DNA of 64,000 bases from Pseudoxanthomonas kaohsiungensis (GTDB lineage: Bacteria; Pseudomonadota; Gammaproteobacteria; Xanthomonadales; Xanthomonadaceae), in assembly GCF_010211765.1 (NCBI RefSeq), contig NZ_PDWO01000010.1, forward strand, positions 1-64,000, given 5' to 3'. A program made the translations under genes and the position numbers. How positions within the stretch are numbered: position 1 is the stretch's first letter; the number at the start of each line of letters is the position of its first letter. Below are positions 1-10,608 of the stretch, one piece after another. The notes beneath the pieces were generated by a model. The model was given only the letters and a program-made list of their open reading frames with translations. It did no database searches and was not told where the DNA came from.

Positions 1-163
1 CCACGTGGCTGCCGTGGCCCTTGCACTAGATCCGTGAGAAGGCCAGCGCCTGCGTGCCGGAGCCGGACCAGCCGGTGTCCGCGAGCAGCTTTTCGCCGGG
101 CGGGTTGCGATCTATGTGCTTGAGGTTGTGGGTAGCGGCGCCGCGGATGGGGCTCATGTCCAT
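1..163 (-). pseudogene. Decayed 5' end of a uvrA-like gene (excinuclease ABC subunit A)
   Basis: Reading leftwards from the ATG at 163, the peptide has THNLKHID, then GWSGSGTQALAF, then AFSRI, a TAG stop at 26-28, and in the same frame CKGHGSHV. This lines up without gaps with the UvrA N-terminus (THNLKNID, GLSGSGKSSLAF, AFDTIYAEGQRRYV). The stop falls on the Tyr codon, and the Walker A Lys-Ser is replaced by Thr-Gln, so it cannot bind ATP as UvrA does. The rest runs off the window. UvrA is the damage-recognition ATPase of nucleotide excision repair; a working copy must lie elsewhere. The alignment to UvrA is from memory of the family, so identity is likely but not proven. It could also be a remnant of a UvrA paralogue. 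No LexA box is visible upstream. Confidence 0.6.
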
Positions 164-320
164 GGCAATCGGGCAGGGGTTCCGTTGGGGGGCGGGGGAG
201 GCCGTGCAGGACGACCAATCGATCAGCCTACCGGCCTCCCGATTTGGGGGCAATCACACCGGTTGCCAACCCTTGCCGGACCGGCGCTTCCGCTAAGGGC
301 CGGAGCTGCCCGCCGCGTCC

Positions 321-1538
321 TCAGGCGCAGCCGCTGCCGTGCACGGGCAATGGCTGCGGCGCGCGCCGGGCCAGTGCCAGGCTCCACAGGGCCACGGCGA
401 GCGCCGAGGCCGGGACCAGCGCGGCCACCCAGGGCAGGGAGGCCAGGCCGCCGCCGTGCGAGATCACCGCGCCGCCGAGCCAGGCGCCGAAGGCATTGCC
501 GAGATTGAAGGCGCCGATGTTCAGGCTCGACGCCAGGCTTGGCGCATCCCCGGCCTGGCGCAGCACCCACAGTTGCAGCGGCGGCACGGTGGCGAAGGCG
601 GCCGCGCCGAGCAGGCCGGTCGCCAGCACCATCGCCCACGGCAGGTGCAGGGCGAAGGCCATGCCGGCCATCACCAGCGCCAGCAGCGCCAGCGACGAAA
701 GCAGGGCGGCTTCCAGGCGCCGGTCCGCCAGCCGCCCGCCGAGCAGGTTGCCGGCGATCATGCCGACGCCGAACACCAGCAGGATCGGCGACACCGCCGC
801 TTCGGCGAACCCGGTCACTTCGGTGAGCAGCGGCTGGATGAAGGTGTAGACGGTGAACATGCCGCCGAAGCCCAGCACCGTCATCAGCAGGCCCAGCAGC
901 ACCTGCGGCCGCGCCAGCACGCGGAACTCGTCGCGGAACGCCGGCGCCGCGCGTTCGCCACGGTCGGCGGGCACCAGCGTGGCGATGACCAGCGTGGCGA
1001 CCACGCCGATCGCGGCGACCGCCCAGAACGTGGCGCGCCAACCGGCCTGCAGGCCCAGCCAGGCGCCGGCGGGCACGCCGAGCAGGGTGGCCACGGTCAG
1101 GCCGGTGAACATGATCGAGATCGCCGACGCCTTGCGGTCTTCGCCGACCAGGCCGGTGGCGACCACGGCGCCGACCCCGAAGAACGTGCCGTGGGCGAGC
1201 GAGGTGACCACGCGCGCGGCCATCAGCACCGCGTAGTTCGGCGCCAGCGCGCAGGCGAGGTTGCCGAGGGTGAAGACCACCATCAGCGCCACCAGCACGG
1301 TCTTGCGCGGCATCCGGCCGGTCGCCGCGGTCAGCAGCGGCGCACCGAAGAAAACGCCCAGCGCATAGCCGGAGATCAGCAGCCCGGCGGCGGCGATGGA
1401 GACCCCCAGGTCGGTGGCGACCTGGGTCAGCAGGCCCATGATCACGAATTCGGTGGTGCCGATGCCGAACGCGCCGGCGGTGAGGGCGTACAGCGCGACC
1501 GGCATGCGGGAGCGGGGGGCGGCGGACAGGGAGGCCAT
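321..1538 (-). CDS. MFS transporter, DHA1 family (YdhP/AraJ-like)
   Basis: A 405-residue inner-membrane protein with about 12 hydrophobic segments. The first helix carries GTTEFVIMGLL, typical of the AraJ/YdhP/Bcr branch of DHA1 proton-coupled exporters, and a basic loop TGRMPRKTV follows helix 2 as in motif A. The ATG at 1538 is preferred because the frame upstream is rich in Arg/Ser and not membrane-like. Substrate cannot be told; this branch exports sugars, purine nucleosides or drugs. It is transcribed divergently from the LysR gene starting at 1633, the usual arrangement for a transporter controlled by its neighbour. The window gives no direct evidence of the inducer. Confidence 0.85.
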   Translation of the reverse strand: MASLSAAPRSRMPVALYALTAGAFGIGTTEFVIMGLLTQVATDLGVSIAAAGLLISGYALGVFFGAPLLTAATGRMPRKTVLVALMVVFTLGNLACALAPNYAVLMAARVVTSLAHGTFFGVGAVVATGLVGEDRKASAISIMFTGLTVATLLGVPAGAWLGLQAGWRATFWAVAAIGVVATLVIATLVPADRGERAAPAFRDEFRVLARPQVLLGLLMTVLGFGGMFTVYTFIQPLLTEVTGFAEAAVSPILLVFGVGMIAGNLLGGRLADRRLEAALLSSLALLALVMAGMAFALHLPWAMVLATGLLGAAAFATVPPLQLWVLRQAGDAPSLASSLNIGAFNLGNAFGAWLGGAVISHGGGLASLPWVAALVPASALAVALWSLALARRAPQPLPVHGSGCA

Positions 1539-1610
1539 GGCGGGACGGGTCCAGAGGGAGCGCCAGCCTGCGCCTTCCCTGTTATTCGAAAAACAGCGAA
1601 CATGCCAATT

Positions 1611-1629
1611 CAATTTCAATGGGAAATTG
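1611..1629. promoter_or_regulatory. Inverted repeat next to the LysR start, candidate operator
   Basis: The arms CAATTTC and GAAATTG are perfectly complementary with a 5-bp spacer. The repeat lies 3 bp before the LysR ATG in the 94-bp divergent region shared with the MFS gene. LysR-type proteins commonly bind such dyads to repress themselves and control the divergent gene. Binding here is an inference. Confidence 0.45.
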
Positions 1630-1632
1630 ATA

Positions 1633-2550
1633 ATGGACCGAGTCGGCGACCTGGCCCTGTTCCTGCGCGTACTCGATCTGGGTTCGATCACCGCTGCCGC
1701 GCGCAGCCTGGACCTGTCGGTGGCGGTGGCCAGCCAGCGCCTGAAGCGGCTGGAGCGGGACCTGGGCGTGCGCCTGCTGCACCGGACCACGCGGCGCCTG
1801 CATCCGACCCCGGAAGGTGCCGAGCTGGCCCAGCGCGGCCGCCTGCTGGTGGAGGAGATCGAAGCGCTGGGCGCCGGCCTGCGCGAATCGGCGCAGCAGG
1901 TCGCCGGCACGCTGCGGGTCACCGCCTCGGCCTCCTTCGGCCGCCAGTACATCGCCCGGCTGCTGCCGGAATTCCTCGACCTGCATCCGCGGTTGCGGGT
2001 CAGCCTCGACCTGGACGACCGTTACGTGGACCTGGTCGGGGCCGGCTTCGACCTGGCGATCCGCATCGGCGCCCTGGGCGATTCCTCGCTGGTATCGCGG
2101 CAGCTGGCGGTCAACCGGCGGCTGCTGTGCGCGTCCCCGGACTACCTGGCGCGACGCGGCGCGCCGGCCACGCCCGCCGACCTGGCCGGCCACGACTGCG
2201 TCCTGCTGACCGGGCGGGATGGCCGCCAGGACGTCTGGACATTGCAGGGTACGGACGGACAGCGGATGGAGGTCCGGGTCGCCGGCCGCTTCGAGAGCAA
2301 CTACGGCGAGGCGCTGCGCGACGCCGCCCTGGCCGGGCTGGGCATCGCCCTGCACTCGACCTGGCATGTCCACGAGGACCTGCGTGCCGGCCGGCTCCTG
2401 CCGGTCCTGTCCGGCTTCCCGGTCCCGTCCAGCGGCATCCATGCGGTCATGCCGGGTCGGCGCCAGGTCCCGCCCCGGGTCCGGGCCTTCGTCGAGTTCC
2501 TCGCCGGGCGGTTCGCGCCGCCGCCCTGGGAACCGGCCGGGGCAGGCTGA
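1633..2550 (+). CDS. LysR-family transcriptional regulator (CrgA/DmlR type)
   Basis: 305 residues. An N-terminal winged helix-turn-helix (about residues 1-60; GSITAAARSLDLSVAVASQ, then LERDLGVRLLHRTTRRL) is followed by a periplasmic-binding-protein-like effector domain (about 90-295). The HRTTRR segment and overall length fit the CrgA/DmlR subgroup. The ATG at 1633 is chosen because it gives the standard LysR N-terminus; an upstream extension of the frame runs antisense through the MFS gene. It is divergent from the MFS exporter, so it probably controls that gene and itself through the dyad at 1611-1629. The effector is unknown. Confidence 0.9.
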   Translation: MDRVGDLALFLRVLDLGSITAAARSLDLSVAVASQRLKRLERDLGVRLLHRTTRRLHPTPEGAELAQRGRLLVEEIEALGAGLRESAQQVAGTLRVTASASFGRQYIARLLPEFLDLHPRLRVSLDLDDRYVDLVGAGFDLAIRIGALGDSSLVSRQLAVNRRLLCASPDYLARRGAPATPADLAGHDCVLLTGRDGRQDVWTLQGTDGQRMEVRVAGRFESNYGEALRDAALAGLGIALHSTWHVHEDLRAGRLLPVLSGFPVPSSGIHAVMPGRRQVPPRVRAFVEFLAGRFAPPPWEPAGAG

Positions 2551-2578
2551 ACAGCCGGACCGGCGGGGTGGGGGATGG

Positions 2579-2608
2579 TTGCGCGTAACCGACTGAATTC
2601 CCTATAAT
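2579..2608 (+). promoter_or_regulatory. Sigma-70 promoter of rplU-rpmA
   Basis: TTGCGC (2579-2584), an 18-bp spacer and a perfect TATAAT (2603-2608) lie 65 bp upstream of the rplU start. This fits a strong housekeeping promoter. Confidence 0.75.
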
Positions 2609-2672
2609 CCCGCTCCTGTCCGTCCTCGATGGCGGCAGAGCGACCACAATAACTACAGAGGAATGCCTGGTC

Positions 2673-2981
2673 ATGTACGCAGTTCTGGTAACCGGCGGTA
2701 AGCAATACCGCGTGGCGCAGGGCGAAACGCTCCGCGTCGAGAAGCTCGAGGCCGATGCCGGCAGCGAGATCAAGTTCGACAACATCCTGATGCTGGGCGA
2801 CAGCGACGGGATCAAGATCGGCGACGCGCTCAAGGGCGCGAGCGTGACCGCCAAGGTCGTGGCCCATGGCCGCGCCGACAAGGTCCGGATCATCAAGTTC
2901 CGCCGCCGCAAGCACCACATGAAGCGGCAGGGCCATCGCCAGCACTACACCGAAATCGAAATCACCGGCATCGCCGGCTAA
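2673..2981 (+). CDS. rplU: 50S ribosomal protein L21
   Basis: 102 residues, the normal L21 length. It begins [18 protein letters not shown] and ends with the conserved basic segment [19 protein letters not shown], both hallmarks of bL21, which binds 23S rRNA near L20 in the large subunit. GAGGAA lies upstream of the ATG. It is first in an rplU-rpmA pair, 19 bp before rpmA, with the promoter at 2579-2608. The order rplU-rpmA-obg is conserved across proteobacteria. Confidence 0.98.
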   Translation: MYAVLVTGGKQYRVAQGETLRVEKLEADAGSEIKFDNILMLGDSDGIKIGDALKGASVTAKVVAHGRADKVRIIKFRRRKHHMKRQGHRQHYTEIEITGIAG

Positions 2982-3000
2982 CTGCTAAGGAGAATCCGTC

Positions 3001-3261
3001 ATGGCACACAAAAAGGGCGTAGGCTCCTCGCGCAACGGCCGCGATTCCAACCCGAAGTACCTGGGCGTCAAGATCTTCGGCGGCCAGGCCGTCGAGGCCG
3101 GCAACATCATCGTCCGCCAGCGCGGCACCCAGTTCCATCCGGGCGCCGGCGTCGGCCTGGGCCGCGACCACACGCTGTTCGCGCTGGTCGACGGCAAGGT
3201 CGAGTTCGGCACCAAGGGTGCGGCCAAGCGCCGTACCGTCAGCGTCGTCGCCGAAGCCTGA
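3001..3261 (+). CDS. rpmA: 50S ribosomal protein L27
   Basis: 86 residues. The start [20 protein letters not shown] is the L27 signature whose flexible N-terminal tail reaches the peptidyl-transferase centre. A shifted upstream cleavage peptide, as found in Firmicutes, is absent. It follows rplU with an AAGGAG ribosome-binding site and is closed by a terminator at 3312-3337. Confidence 0.98.
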   Translation: MAHKKGVGSSRNGRDSNPKYLGVKIFGGQAVEAGNIIVRQRGTQFHPGAGVGLGRDHTLFALVDGKVEFGTKGAAKRRTVSVVAEA

Positions 3262-3311
3262 TCCCCATGCCGCGCCCGGCGCGGCACGGTCCAGGCTGGG
3301 TTGGCGCAACG

Positions 3312-3337
3312 AAGGCCCCGCTCCGGCGGGGCTTTCC
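3312..3337 (+). terminator. Rho-independent terminator after rpmA
   Basis: The stem GCCCCGC/GCGGGGC with a TCCG loop is followed by TTTCC. It lies 50 bp after the rpmA stop and separates the ribosomal pair from obg. Confidence 0.7.
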
Positions 3338-3388
3338 ATTTCCGGCGGCCGCCTCCCATGGCGCGCCGCCGTCCGCGGCCGCCGCTAG

Positions 3389-4489
<1,101 letters not shown>

Positions 4490-4521
4490 GTCCGTGCTCG
4501 GGATCGGGGTAGGACAGACGA

Positions 4522-4551
4522 CGAAAAACCCGGCCGGAGCCGGGTTTTTCG
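4522..4551. terminator. Bidirectional terminator between obg and rpsT
   Basis: CGAAAAACCCGGC and GCCGGGTTTTTCG form a 13-bp perfect stem with a CGGA loop. Because A5 and T5 tracts flank the GC core, it has a U-run on both strands, fitting the convergent genes obg (stop 4489) and rpsT (stop 4599). Confidence 0.85.
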
Positions 4552-4598
4552 TTGCGCCGATGATTCGCGGTCGCGGCCCGCAGGCCGGCGTGCGCGGA

Positions 4599-4868
4599 TC
4601 AGGCGGCCTTGATCGCCTTGATGCGGGCGGTCAGGCGGCTCTTGTGGCGGGCGGCCTTGTTCTTGTGGATCAGGCCGCGCGAGCTGAAGCGGTCCAGCAG
4701 CGGCTGGGCGACGGCGTAGGCGGCCTCGGCGCCGGCGGCGTCGTTGGCGTCCAGGGCCTTGAGGACCTTCTTGACGGCGGTGCGGAGCTGCGAACGCTGG
4801 GCGGTATTGCGCGCGTTGCGCACGACCGTCTGCTTGGCGCGCTTCTTGGCGGACTTGATGTTGGCCAC
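4599..4868 (-). CDS. rpsT: 30S ribosomal protein S20
   Basis: 89 residues, beginning [18 protein letters not shown] and very rich in Lys/Arg/Ala, the bS20 signature. S20 binds the 5' domain of 16S rRNA. It is transcribed alone, leftwards, from the promoter at 4929-4957 and ends at the shared terminator. It is divergent from murJ, a linkage conserved in many gammaproteobacteria. Confidence 0.97.
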   Translation of the reverse strand: MANIKSAKKRAKQTVVRNARNTAQRSQLRTAVKKVLKALDANDAAGAEAAYAVAQPLLDRFSSRGLIHKNKAARHKSRLTARIKAIKAA

Positions 4869-4928
4869 GGCGGTGGATTCCTGGAAAACTGTTGCGGATA
4901 CGGTGTGGTGGGATACAGCGAACGCGAA

Positions 4929-4957
4929 ATTATGGCGGATTCAATCACTTGGGTCAA
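4929..4957 (-). promoter_or_regulatory. Promoter of rpsT
   Basis: On the minus strand TTGACC, a 17-bp spacer and CATAAT lie 60 bp upstream of the rpsT ATG. Spacing is ideal and both boxes are one or two bases from consensus. Confidence 0.75.
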
Positions 4958-4999
4958 CAACCCCGGCCGGGGGCAGGCCCGGCCGGGGGAGGTCGGCCG

Positions 5000-6610
5000 A
5001 TGAGCGGCCACCGCCTGCTGCGCTCGACCTCGGTCATCTCGGCCATGACCTTCCTGTCGCGGGTGTCCGGCCTGGTGCGCGACCAGGTCTACGCCCATGT
5101 GTTCGGCGCCGGCGGGGCGATGGACGCCTTCTTCGTCGCCTTCCGGGTGCCGAACTTCATGCGCCGGCTGTCGGCCGAGGGCTCGTTCTCGATGGCCTTC
5201 GTCCCGGTGCTGGCCCAGTACCGGGAAAAGCGCACCCACGCCGAGGTCAAGCAGCTGGTGGATCGGGTGGCCGGCACCCTCTCCGCGGCGCTGCTGGCCA
5301 TCACCGCGCTGTTCCTGGTGCTGGCCCCGCAGATCGCCCGGGTCCTGGCGCCCAAGTTCGACGCCGGCCAGCAGGCGCTGCTGGCGCAGCTGCTGCAGGT
5401 CACCTTTCCCTACGCGCTGTTCATCTCGCTGGCCTCGCTGGCCGGCGGGATCCTGAACAGCTACCGGCGGTTCGCCATCCCGGCGCTGTCGCCGGTCCTG
5501 CTGAACCTGGCGATGATCGCCGCGGCGCTGTGGCTGGCGCCGCTGATGGGCGGCTCGGTGGTGGCGCTGGGCTGGGGCGTGTTCGCCGCCGGCATCCTGC
5601 AGCTGGCCTTCCACGTGCCGTCCCTGCTGAAGCTGGGCCTGCTGCCGCGGCCGCGCTGGGGCACGGCGCACGAGGGGGTGCGGCGGATCATGAAGCTGAT
5701 GGTGCCGACCCTGTTCGGCGCCTCGGTGGTGCAGTTCAACCTGCTGCTCAACACCTGGGTGGCCGCGATCCTGGTCAGCGGCAGTGTCAGCTGGCTGTAC
5801 TACAGCGACCGCCTGCTCGAGTTTCCGCTGGGCATGTTCGGCGTGGCGATCGGCACGGTGATCCTGCCGCACCTGTCCTCGCGCCACGCCGCCACCGACC
5901 CGGAAGGGTTCTCGCGCGGGCTCGACTGGGGCCTGCGCCTGTGCGTCCTGATCGGCGTGCCGGCGGCGCTGGGCCTGATCCTGTGCGCCGGTCCGCTGGT
6001 GGCGACCCTGTTCCAGTACGGCCGCTTCGGTGCCGACGACGCGCGCATGAGCGCCTGGAGCCTGATGGCCCAGTCCACGGCGGTGCCGGCCTTCCTGCTG
6101 GTGAAGGTGCTGGCCCCGGCCTTCTACTCGCGTCAGGACACCCGTACGCCGGTGCGCGCGGCGGTGGTCTCGGTGCTGGTCAATGCGGCAGCGACCCTGC
6201 TGCTGTTCGCCGGGCTGGTGTTCGCCACCGACGCCGGCCGCGCGGCGCTGGACGCCAATGCCGGCAGCCCGCTGCGGGCACTGGCCTCGATCGAGGGCGC
6301 GCATGCGCTGCTGGCCCTGGCCATCGCCATCGCCGGCTGGGTCAACGCGCTGCAGCTGGCGTGGCTGCTGCGCAGGGCGGGCGTGTACCAGCGCCAGCCG
6401 GGCTGGGGGCGGCTGCTGCGGCAGGTGGCCGTGGCGGCGCTGGGCCTGGTGGTCCTGGTGCTGGCCCTGCGCGGTGTATGGCCGGACTGGAGCGGCTGGA
6501 GCTGGTGGGCGCGCGGCTGGCGGCTGTCGCTGCTGGTCGGCGGCGGCGCGGCCGTCTACGTCGGGCTGCTGCTGCTGCAAGGGCTGCGCCCGCGCGACCT
6601 GCGCGGCTGA
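5000..6610 (+). CDS. murJ: Lipid II flippase MurJ
   Basis: 536 residues with about 14 membrane segments. The N-terminus has the MurJ/MviN motif FLSRVSGLVRD followed by GAMDAFFVAFRVPNF and SAEGSFSMAFVPV. The protein belongs to the MOP superfamily and flips the peptidoglycan precursor lipid II across the inner membrane. The ATG at 5000 is chosen over the upstream in-frame codons because it gives the standard short start before the first helix, with GGAGG just upstream. It heads the rightward group murJ-ribF-ileS-lspA. Confidence 0.95.
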   Translation: MSGHRLLRSTSVISAMTFLSRVSGLVRDQVYAHVFGAGGAMDAFFVAFRVPNFMRRLSAEGSFSMAFVPVLAQYREKRTHAEVKQLVDRVAGTLSAALLAITALFLVLAPQIARVLAPKFDAGQQALLAQLLQVTFPYALFISLASLAGGILNSYRRFAIPALSPVLLNLAMIAAALWLAPLMGGSVVALGWGVFAAGILQLAFHVPSLLKLGLLPRPRWGTAHEGVRRIMKLMVPTLFGASVVQFNLLLNTWVAAILVSGSVSWLYYSDRLLEFPLGMFGVAIGTVILPHLSSRHAATDPEGFSRGLDWGLRLCVLIGVPAALGLILCAGPLVATLFQYGRFGADDARMSAWSLMAQSTAVPAFLLVKVLAPAFYSRQDTRTPVRAAVVSVLVNAAATLLLFAGLVFATDAGRAALDANAGSPLRALASIEGAHALLALAIAIAGWVNALQLAWLLRRAGVYQRQPGWGRLLRQVAVAALGLVVLVLALRGVWPDWSGWSWWARGWRLSLLVGGGAAVYVGLLLLQGLRPRDLRG

Positions 6611-6637
6611 AGGCCGAAACGGCCAGGCGCCTCCCGC

Positions 6638-6643
6638 TATACT
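6638..6643 (+). promoter_or_regulatory. Possible -10 box upstream of ribF
   Basis: TATACT lies 68 bp upstream of the ribF start in the 100-bp gap after murJ. No good -35 is visible at the right spacing, so this is tentative. No FMN-riboswitch-like structure is present. Confidence 0.3.
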
Positions 6644-6710
6644 TCGGCGTTCGGTCCCGGACCGGCGCCGTGTCGGCGTCGCGGGCGCTCCAGCGATCAT
6701 GACCAGATAG

Positions 6711-7754
6711 ATGAGCAGGCTGTTCCGTGACGTCGATGGCGGGTCCTTGTACCCGCGCGGCAGCGTGGTCTGCATCGGCGCCTTCGACGGCCTCCACCTG
6801 GGCCACCGGGCGCTGGTGCGCCACGCGGTGGCGCGTGCGCAGTCGCTGGGCCTGCCGGCGGTGGCGCTGAGCTTCGAGCCGTTGCCGCGCGAGTTCTTCG
6901 CCCGCGACACCCCGCCGCCGCGGCTGACCCTGCCTCGCGACCGGGTCCAGGCGTTGCTCGGCCTGGGCATCGACCGGCTCGGGCTGCTGCGCTTCAACGC
7001 GGCATTGGCGGCGATGCCGGCCGAGGCGTTCGTCCGTCGCGTGCTGGCGGGGCGCCTGGGCGCGCGCGAGGTGTGGATCGGCCCGGAGTTCCGGTTCGGC
7101 AACCGACGCGGAGGCGACCTGGCCTTGCTGCAGGACATGGGCCAGGCGCTGGGCTTCGCCGCGGGCGAGATCGAACCGGTGCACGTGCACGGTGAGCGCG
7201 TGTCGAGCACGCGCATCCGCGAGGCGTTGCGCGCAGGCGATTTCGACAAGGCCGCCGCGCTGCTTGGTCGCCCCTACGCGATCGGCGGCCGGGTGGTGCG
7301 CGGCCGCCAGCTGGGCCGCACGCTGGGCTATCCCACCGCCAACCTGCGCTTTCCCAAGACCCCGGCGTTGTCCGGGATCTACGCGACCTGGGTGCATGGC
7401 GCCGGTCCGCGGCCGTTGCCGTCGGTGTCCAGCTTCGGCACCCGGCCGACGGTGGAGGGTGTCGAGCCGCTGCTGGAGGCCCACCTGTTCGATTTCAGCG
7501 GCGACCTGTACGGGCGCCACCTGCAGGTCGAGTTCGTCGCCAAGCTGCGCGACGAGGAAAAGTTCGCCGACCTGGAGTCGCTGACGGTGCAGATGCACCG
7601 CGATGCGGCGCAGGCGCGCAGCCTCCTTGCCGGCACCGCTGCTCCTTTCCCGTCGGATGTACAGGCGGGTGCGGATCCCGAGACCGCCAAACCCTTCCCC
7701 GACGCCACGCACGACGACGTGGCTTTCCCAACCAACGCCGCCGCGCGACGGTAG
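6711..7754 (+). CDS. ribF: Bifunctional riboflavin kinase / FAD synthetase
   Basis: 347 residues. The N-terminal nucleotidyltransferase (FAD synthetase) half has [10 protein letters not shown] and SSTRIREAL, and the C-terminal riboflavin kinase half (from about 185) has [11 protein letters not shown] and FGTRPTV. It converts riboflavin to FMN and then FAD. The last 35 or so residues, after [14 protein letters not shown], are Pro/Ala/Asp-rich and go beyond the usual ~310-residue family end, so they look like a disordered tail. It precedes ileS with a 5-bp gap, a linkage seen in most gammaproteobacteria. Confidence 0.95.
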   Translation: MSRLFRDVDGGSLYPRGSVVCIGAFDGLHLGHRALVRHAVARAQSLGLPAVALSFEPLPREFFARDTPPPRLTLPRDRVQALLGLGIDRLGLLRFNAALAAMPAEAFVRRVLAGRLGAREVWIGPEFRFGNRRGGDLALLQDMGQALGFAAGEIEPVHVHGERVSSTRIREALRAGDFDKAAALLGRPYAIGGRVVRGRQLGRTLGYPTANLRFPKTPALSGIYATWVHGAGPRPLPSVSSFGTRPTVEGVEPLLEAHLFDFSGDLYGRHLQVEFVAKLRDEEKFADLESLTVQMHRDAAQARSLLAGTAAPFPSDVQAGADPETAKPFPDATHDDVAFPTNAAARR

Positions 7755-7759
7755 ATGCC

Positions 7760-10606
7760 GTGACCCAAGACTACAAAGCCACCCTCCACCTGCCGGCCAC
7801 GGATTTCCCGATGCGCGGCGACCTGCCCAAGCGCGAGCCGGACACCCTGGCGCGCTGGGAGGCCGACGGCCTGTACGCGCAGCTGCGCGCCAACGCCAAG
7901 GGGCGGCCGCTGTTCGTGCTGCACGACGGCCCGCCCTACGCCAATGGCGCCATCCACCTGGGCCATGCGGTCAACAAGATCCTCAAGGACATCATCGTCA
8001 AGTCCAAGTACCTGGCCGGCTTCGACGCGCCATACATCCCCGGCTGGGACTGCCATGGCCTGCCGATCGAGATCGCGATCGAGAAGAAGTTCGGCAAGGT
8101 CGGGGTCAAGCTCGACGCCACCGAGTTCCGGCAGAAGTGCCGCGAGTACGCCGAATCGCAGATCGAGATCCAGCGCAAGGACTTCAAGCGCCTGGGGGTG
8201 ATCGGCGACTGGGACAACCCGTACAAGACGCTGAACTTCCGCTTCGAGGCCGACGAGATCCGCGCGCTGGCCAAGATCGTCGACAACGGCCACCTGACCC
8301 GCGGCGTCAAGCCCGTGCACTGGTGCTTCGATTGCGGCTCGGCGCTGGCCGAGGCGGAGATCGAATACCAGGACAAGGTGTCCCCGGCGGTCGACGTGGC
8401 CTACGCCGCGCGCGATGCGCAGGCGGTGGGGGCGGCGTTCGGGGTGCAGGTGCCGGCGGACGTCGAGGTCGCGATTCCGATCTGGACCACTACGCCATGG
8501 ACGCTGCCGGCGTCGCTGGCGATCTCGCTCGGGCCCGACCTGGAATACGCCCTGGTCGAAGGTCAGGCGCATGGCGGCCAGCGTCGCTGGCTGGTGCTGG
8601 CCGACGCGCTGGCCGAGCGCGCGCTGCAGCGCTACGGCATGGCCGGTGTCACCGTGCATGGCCGGATCAAGGGCGCGGCGCTGGAAAACCTGCTGTTCGC
8701 CCATCCCTTCTACGATGACCGCGACATTCCGGCGATCCTCGGCGACCACGTGTCGGCCGACGACGGCACCGGCGCCGTGCACACCGCGCCCGGCCACGGC
8801 CAGGACGACTACGTGGTCGGCAAGGCCTATGGCCTGATCGACAAGTACACCGCCGCGCAGCTCAATCCGGTCGACGGACGCGGCGTGTACCTGCCGTCGA
8901 CGCCGCCCGCGCACGGCGTGGAACTGGCCGGCCTGCACATCTGGAAGGCCAACGACACGATCATCGAGGTGTTGCGCGCCAGCGGCGCGCTGCTGGCGGC
9001 GACCAGGCTCGAACACAGCTATCCGCACTGCTGGCGGCACAAGACGCCGATCGCGTTCCGCGCCACGCCGCAGTGGTTCATCTCGATGACCCAGGCCAAC
9101 CTGCGCGCCGACGCGCTGGCCGCCATCGAGACGGTGAAGTGGTATCCGGAGTGGGGCAAGGCCCGCATCGCCGGCATGGTCGACGGCCGCCCGGACTGGA
9201 CGATCTCGCGCCAGCGCACCTGGGGCGTGCCGATCGCGCTGTTCGTGCACCGCGAAACCGGCGAGCCGCATCCGCGCAGCACCGAACTGATGCGCCAGGT
9301 CGCCGACAAGGTGGAGCAGGGCGGCGTCGATGTCTGGTACACGCTGGACCCGGCCGAACTGCTCGGCGCCGAGGCGGGCGACTACGACAAGATCACCGAC
9401 ATCCTCGATGTCTGGTTCGATTCGGGCGTGACCCACGAAGGCGTGCTGCTGGAGCGCGGCCTGGGCAAGCCGGCCGACCTGTACCTGGAGGGCTCGGACC
9501 AGCACCGCGGCTGGTTCCAGTCCTCGCTGCTCACCGGCGTGGCCATCGACAAGGCGGCACCCTACAAGCAGTGCCTGACCCACGGATTCACCGTGGACGA
9601 GCACGGCCGCAAGATGTCCAAGTCGCTGGGCAACGGCATCGAGCCGCAGGACATCATGAAGACCCTGGGTGCGGACATCCTGCGCCTGTGGATCGCTTCG
9701 GCCGACTACAGCAACGAGATGTCGCTGTCGCAGGAGATCCTCAAGCGCAATGCCGATGCCTACCGGCGCCTGCGCAACACCGCGCGCTTCCTGCTGGCCA
9801 ACCTGCACGGCTTCGATCCGGCGCGCGACCTGCGCCCGCTGGAAGACATGGTCGCGCTGGACCGCTGGATCGTGCATCGCGCCTTCGAGGTGCAGGAGAA
9901 GATCAAGGACGCGTACGCGCGCTACGACTTCGCCGGCATCGTGCAGGCCCTGCTGAACTTCTGCAGCGTGGACCTGGGTTCGCTGTACCTGGACGTCACC
10001 AAGGACCGCCTGTACACGATGGGCGAGGATTCGCGCGGCCGGCGCAGCGCGCAGAGCGCGATGTACCGCATCGCCGAGGCCTTCGTGCGCTGGATCGCGC
10101 CGGTGCTCAGCTTCACCGCCGACGAGCTGTGGGGCTACCTGCCGGCGACCACCGAAAGCGGCGCGCGCGCGGGCAACGTGCTGTTCGCCACCTGGTACGA
10201 GGGCCTGGCTCCGCTGCCGGCCGATGCCCAGCTGGGCGCGGCCGATTTCGATCGCCTGCTGGTCCTGCGCGAGCAGGTGGCCAAGGTGCTCGAGCCGATG
10301 CGCGCCAACGGCCAGATCGGTGCGGCGCTGGAAGCGGAGATCACGGTGACCGCCGGTGCCGACACCGCCGCCCATCTGCAGCCGCTGGCCGAGGAGCTGC
10401 GCTTCCTGCTCATCAGCGGCGACGTTACGGTGGTGGCGGCACAGACGGACGACATCTTCGTCAGTGCCCAGCCCACGACCAAGGCCAAGTGCGTACGCTG
10501 CTGGCACCACCGTGCGGACGTCGGCGTGGACGCGTCGCATCCGGAGCTGTGCGGGCGCTGCGTATCCAACATCCAGGGTCCCGGCGAGGATCGCAGGTGG
10601 TTCTGA
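7760..10606 (+). CDS. ileS: Isoleucyl-tRNA synthetase
   Basis: 948 residues with a GTG start, directly after the ribF stop. The class I motifs are HLGH (in [16 protein letters not shown]) and KMSKS. The editing domain (about residues 200-400) has [10 protein letters not shown]. The C-terminus carries a zinc-binding CVRCWHHR ... CGRC. The enzyme charges tRNA-Ile and edits mischarged valine. An ATG five bases earlier is out of frame, so GTG is the start. The lspA ATG follows the stop after 2 bp, indicating co-translation. Confidence 0.98.
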   Translation: MTQDYKATLHLPATDFPMRGDLPKREPDTLARWEADGLYAQLRANAKGRPLFVLHDGPPYANGAIHLGHAVNKILKDIIVKSKYLAGFDAPYIPGWDCHGLPIEIAIEKKFGKVGVKLDATEFRQKCREYAESQIEIQRKDFKRLGVIGDWDNPYKTLNFRFEADEIRALAKIVDNGHLTRGVKPVHWCFDCGSALAEAEIEYQDKVSPAVDVAYAARDAQAVGAAFGVQVPADVEVAIPIWTTTPWTLPASLAISLGPDLEYALVEGQAHGGQRRWLVLADALAERALQRYGMAGVTVHGRIKGAALENLLFAHPFYDDRDIPAILGDHVSADDGTGAVHTAPGHGQDDYVVGKAYGLIDKYTAAQLNPVDGRGVYLPSTPPAHGVELAGLHIWKANDTIIEVLRASGALLAATRLEHSYPHCWRHKTPIAFRATPQWFISMTQANLRADALAAIETVKWYPEWGKARIAGMVDGRPDWTISRQRTWGVPIALFVHRETGEPHPRSTELMRQVADKVEQGGVDVWYTLDPAELLGAEAGDYDKITDILDVWFDSGVTHEGVLLERGLGKPADLYLEGSDQHRGWFQSSLLTGVAIDKAAPYKQCLTHGFTVDEHGRKMSKSLGNGIEPQDIMKTLGADILRLWIASADYSNEMSLSQEILKRNADAYRRLRNTARFLLANLHGFDPARDLRPLEDMVALDRWIVHRAFEVQEKIKDAYARYDFAGIVQALLNFCSVDLGSLYLDVTKDRLYTMGEDSRGRRSAQSAMYRIAEAFVRWIAPVLSFTADELWGYLPATTESGARAGNVLFATWYEGLAPLPADAQLGAADFDRLLVLREQVAKVLEPMRANGQIGAALEAEITVTAGADTAAHLQPLAEELRFLLISGDVTVVAAQTDDIFVSAQPTTKAKCVRCWHHRADVGVDASHPELCGRCVSNIQGPGEDRRWF

Positions 10607-10608
10607 GC

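Noticed and set aside
339-2588. Long open frame (749 codons) crossing the MFS and LysR genes
   Set aside because: It is a shadow frame caused by high GC: rich in Arg, Gln and Gly, without domains, and antisense to the MFS gene in its first half.
6611-6710. FMN riboswitch upstream of ribF
   Set aside because: The gap is only 100 bp and shows none of the conserved RFN stems.
7379-10540. 1053-codon open frame antisense to ileS
   Set aside because: ileS has all class I motifs; the opposite frame is His/Gln/Arg/Ala-rich with no family signature.
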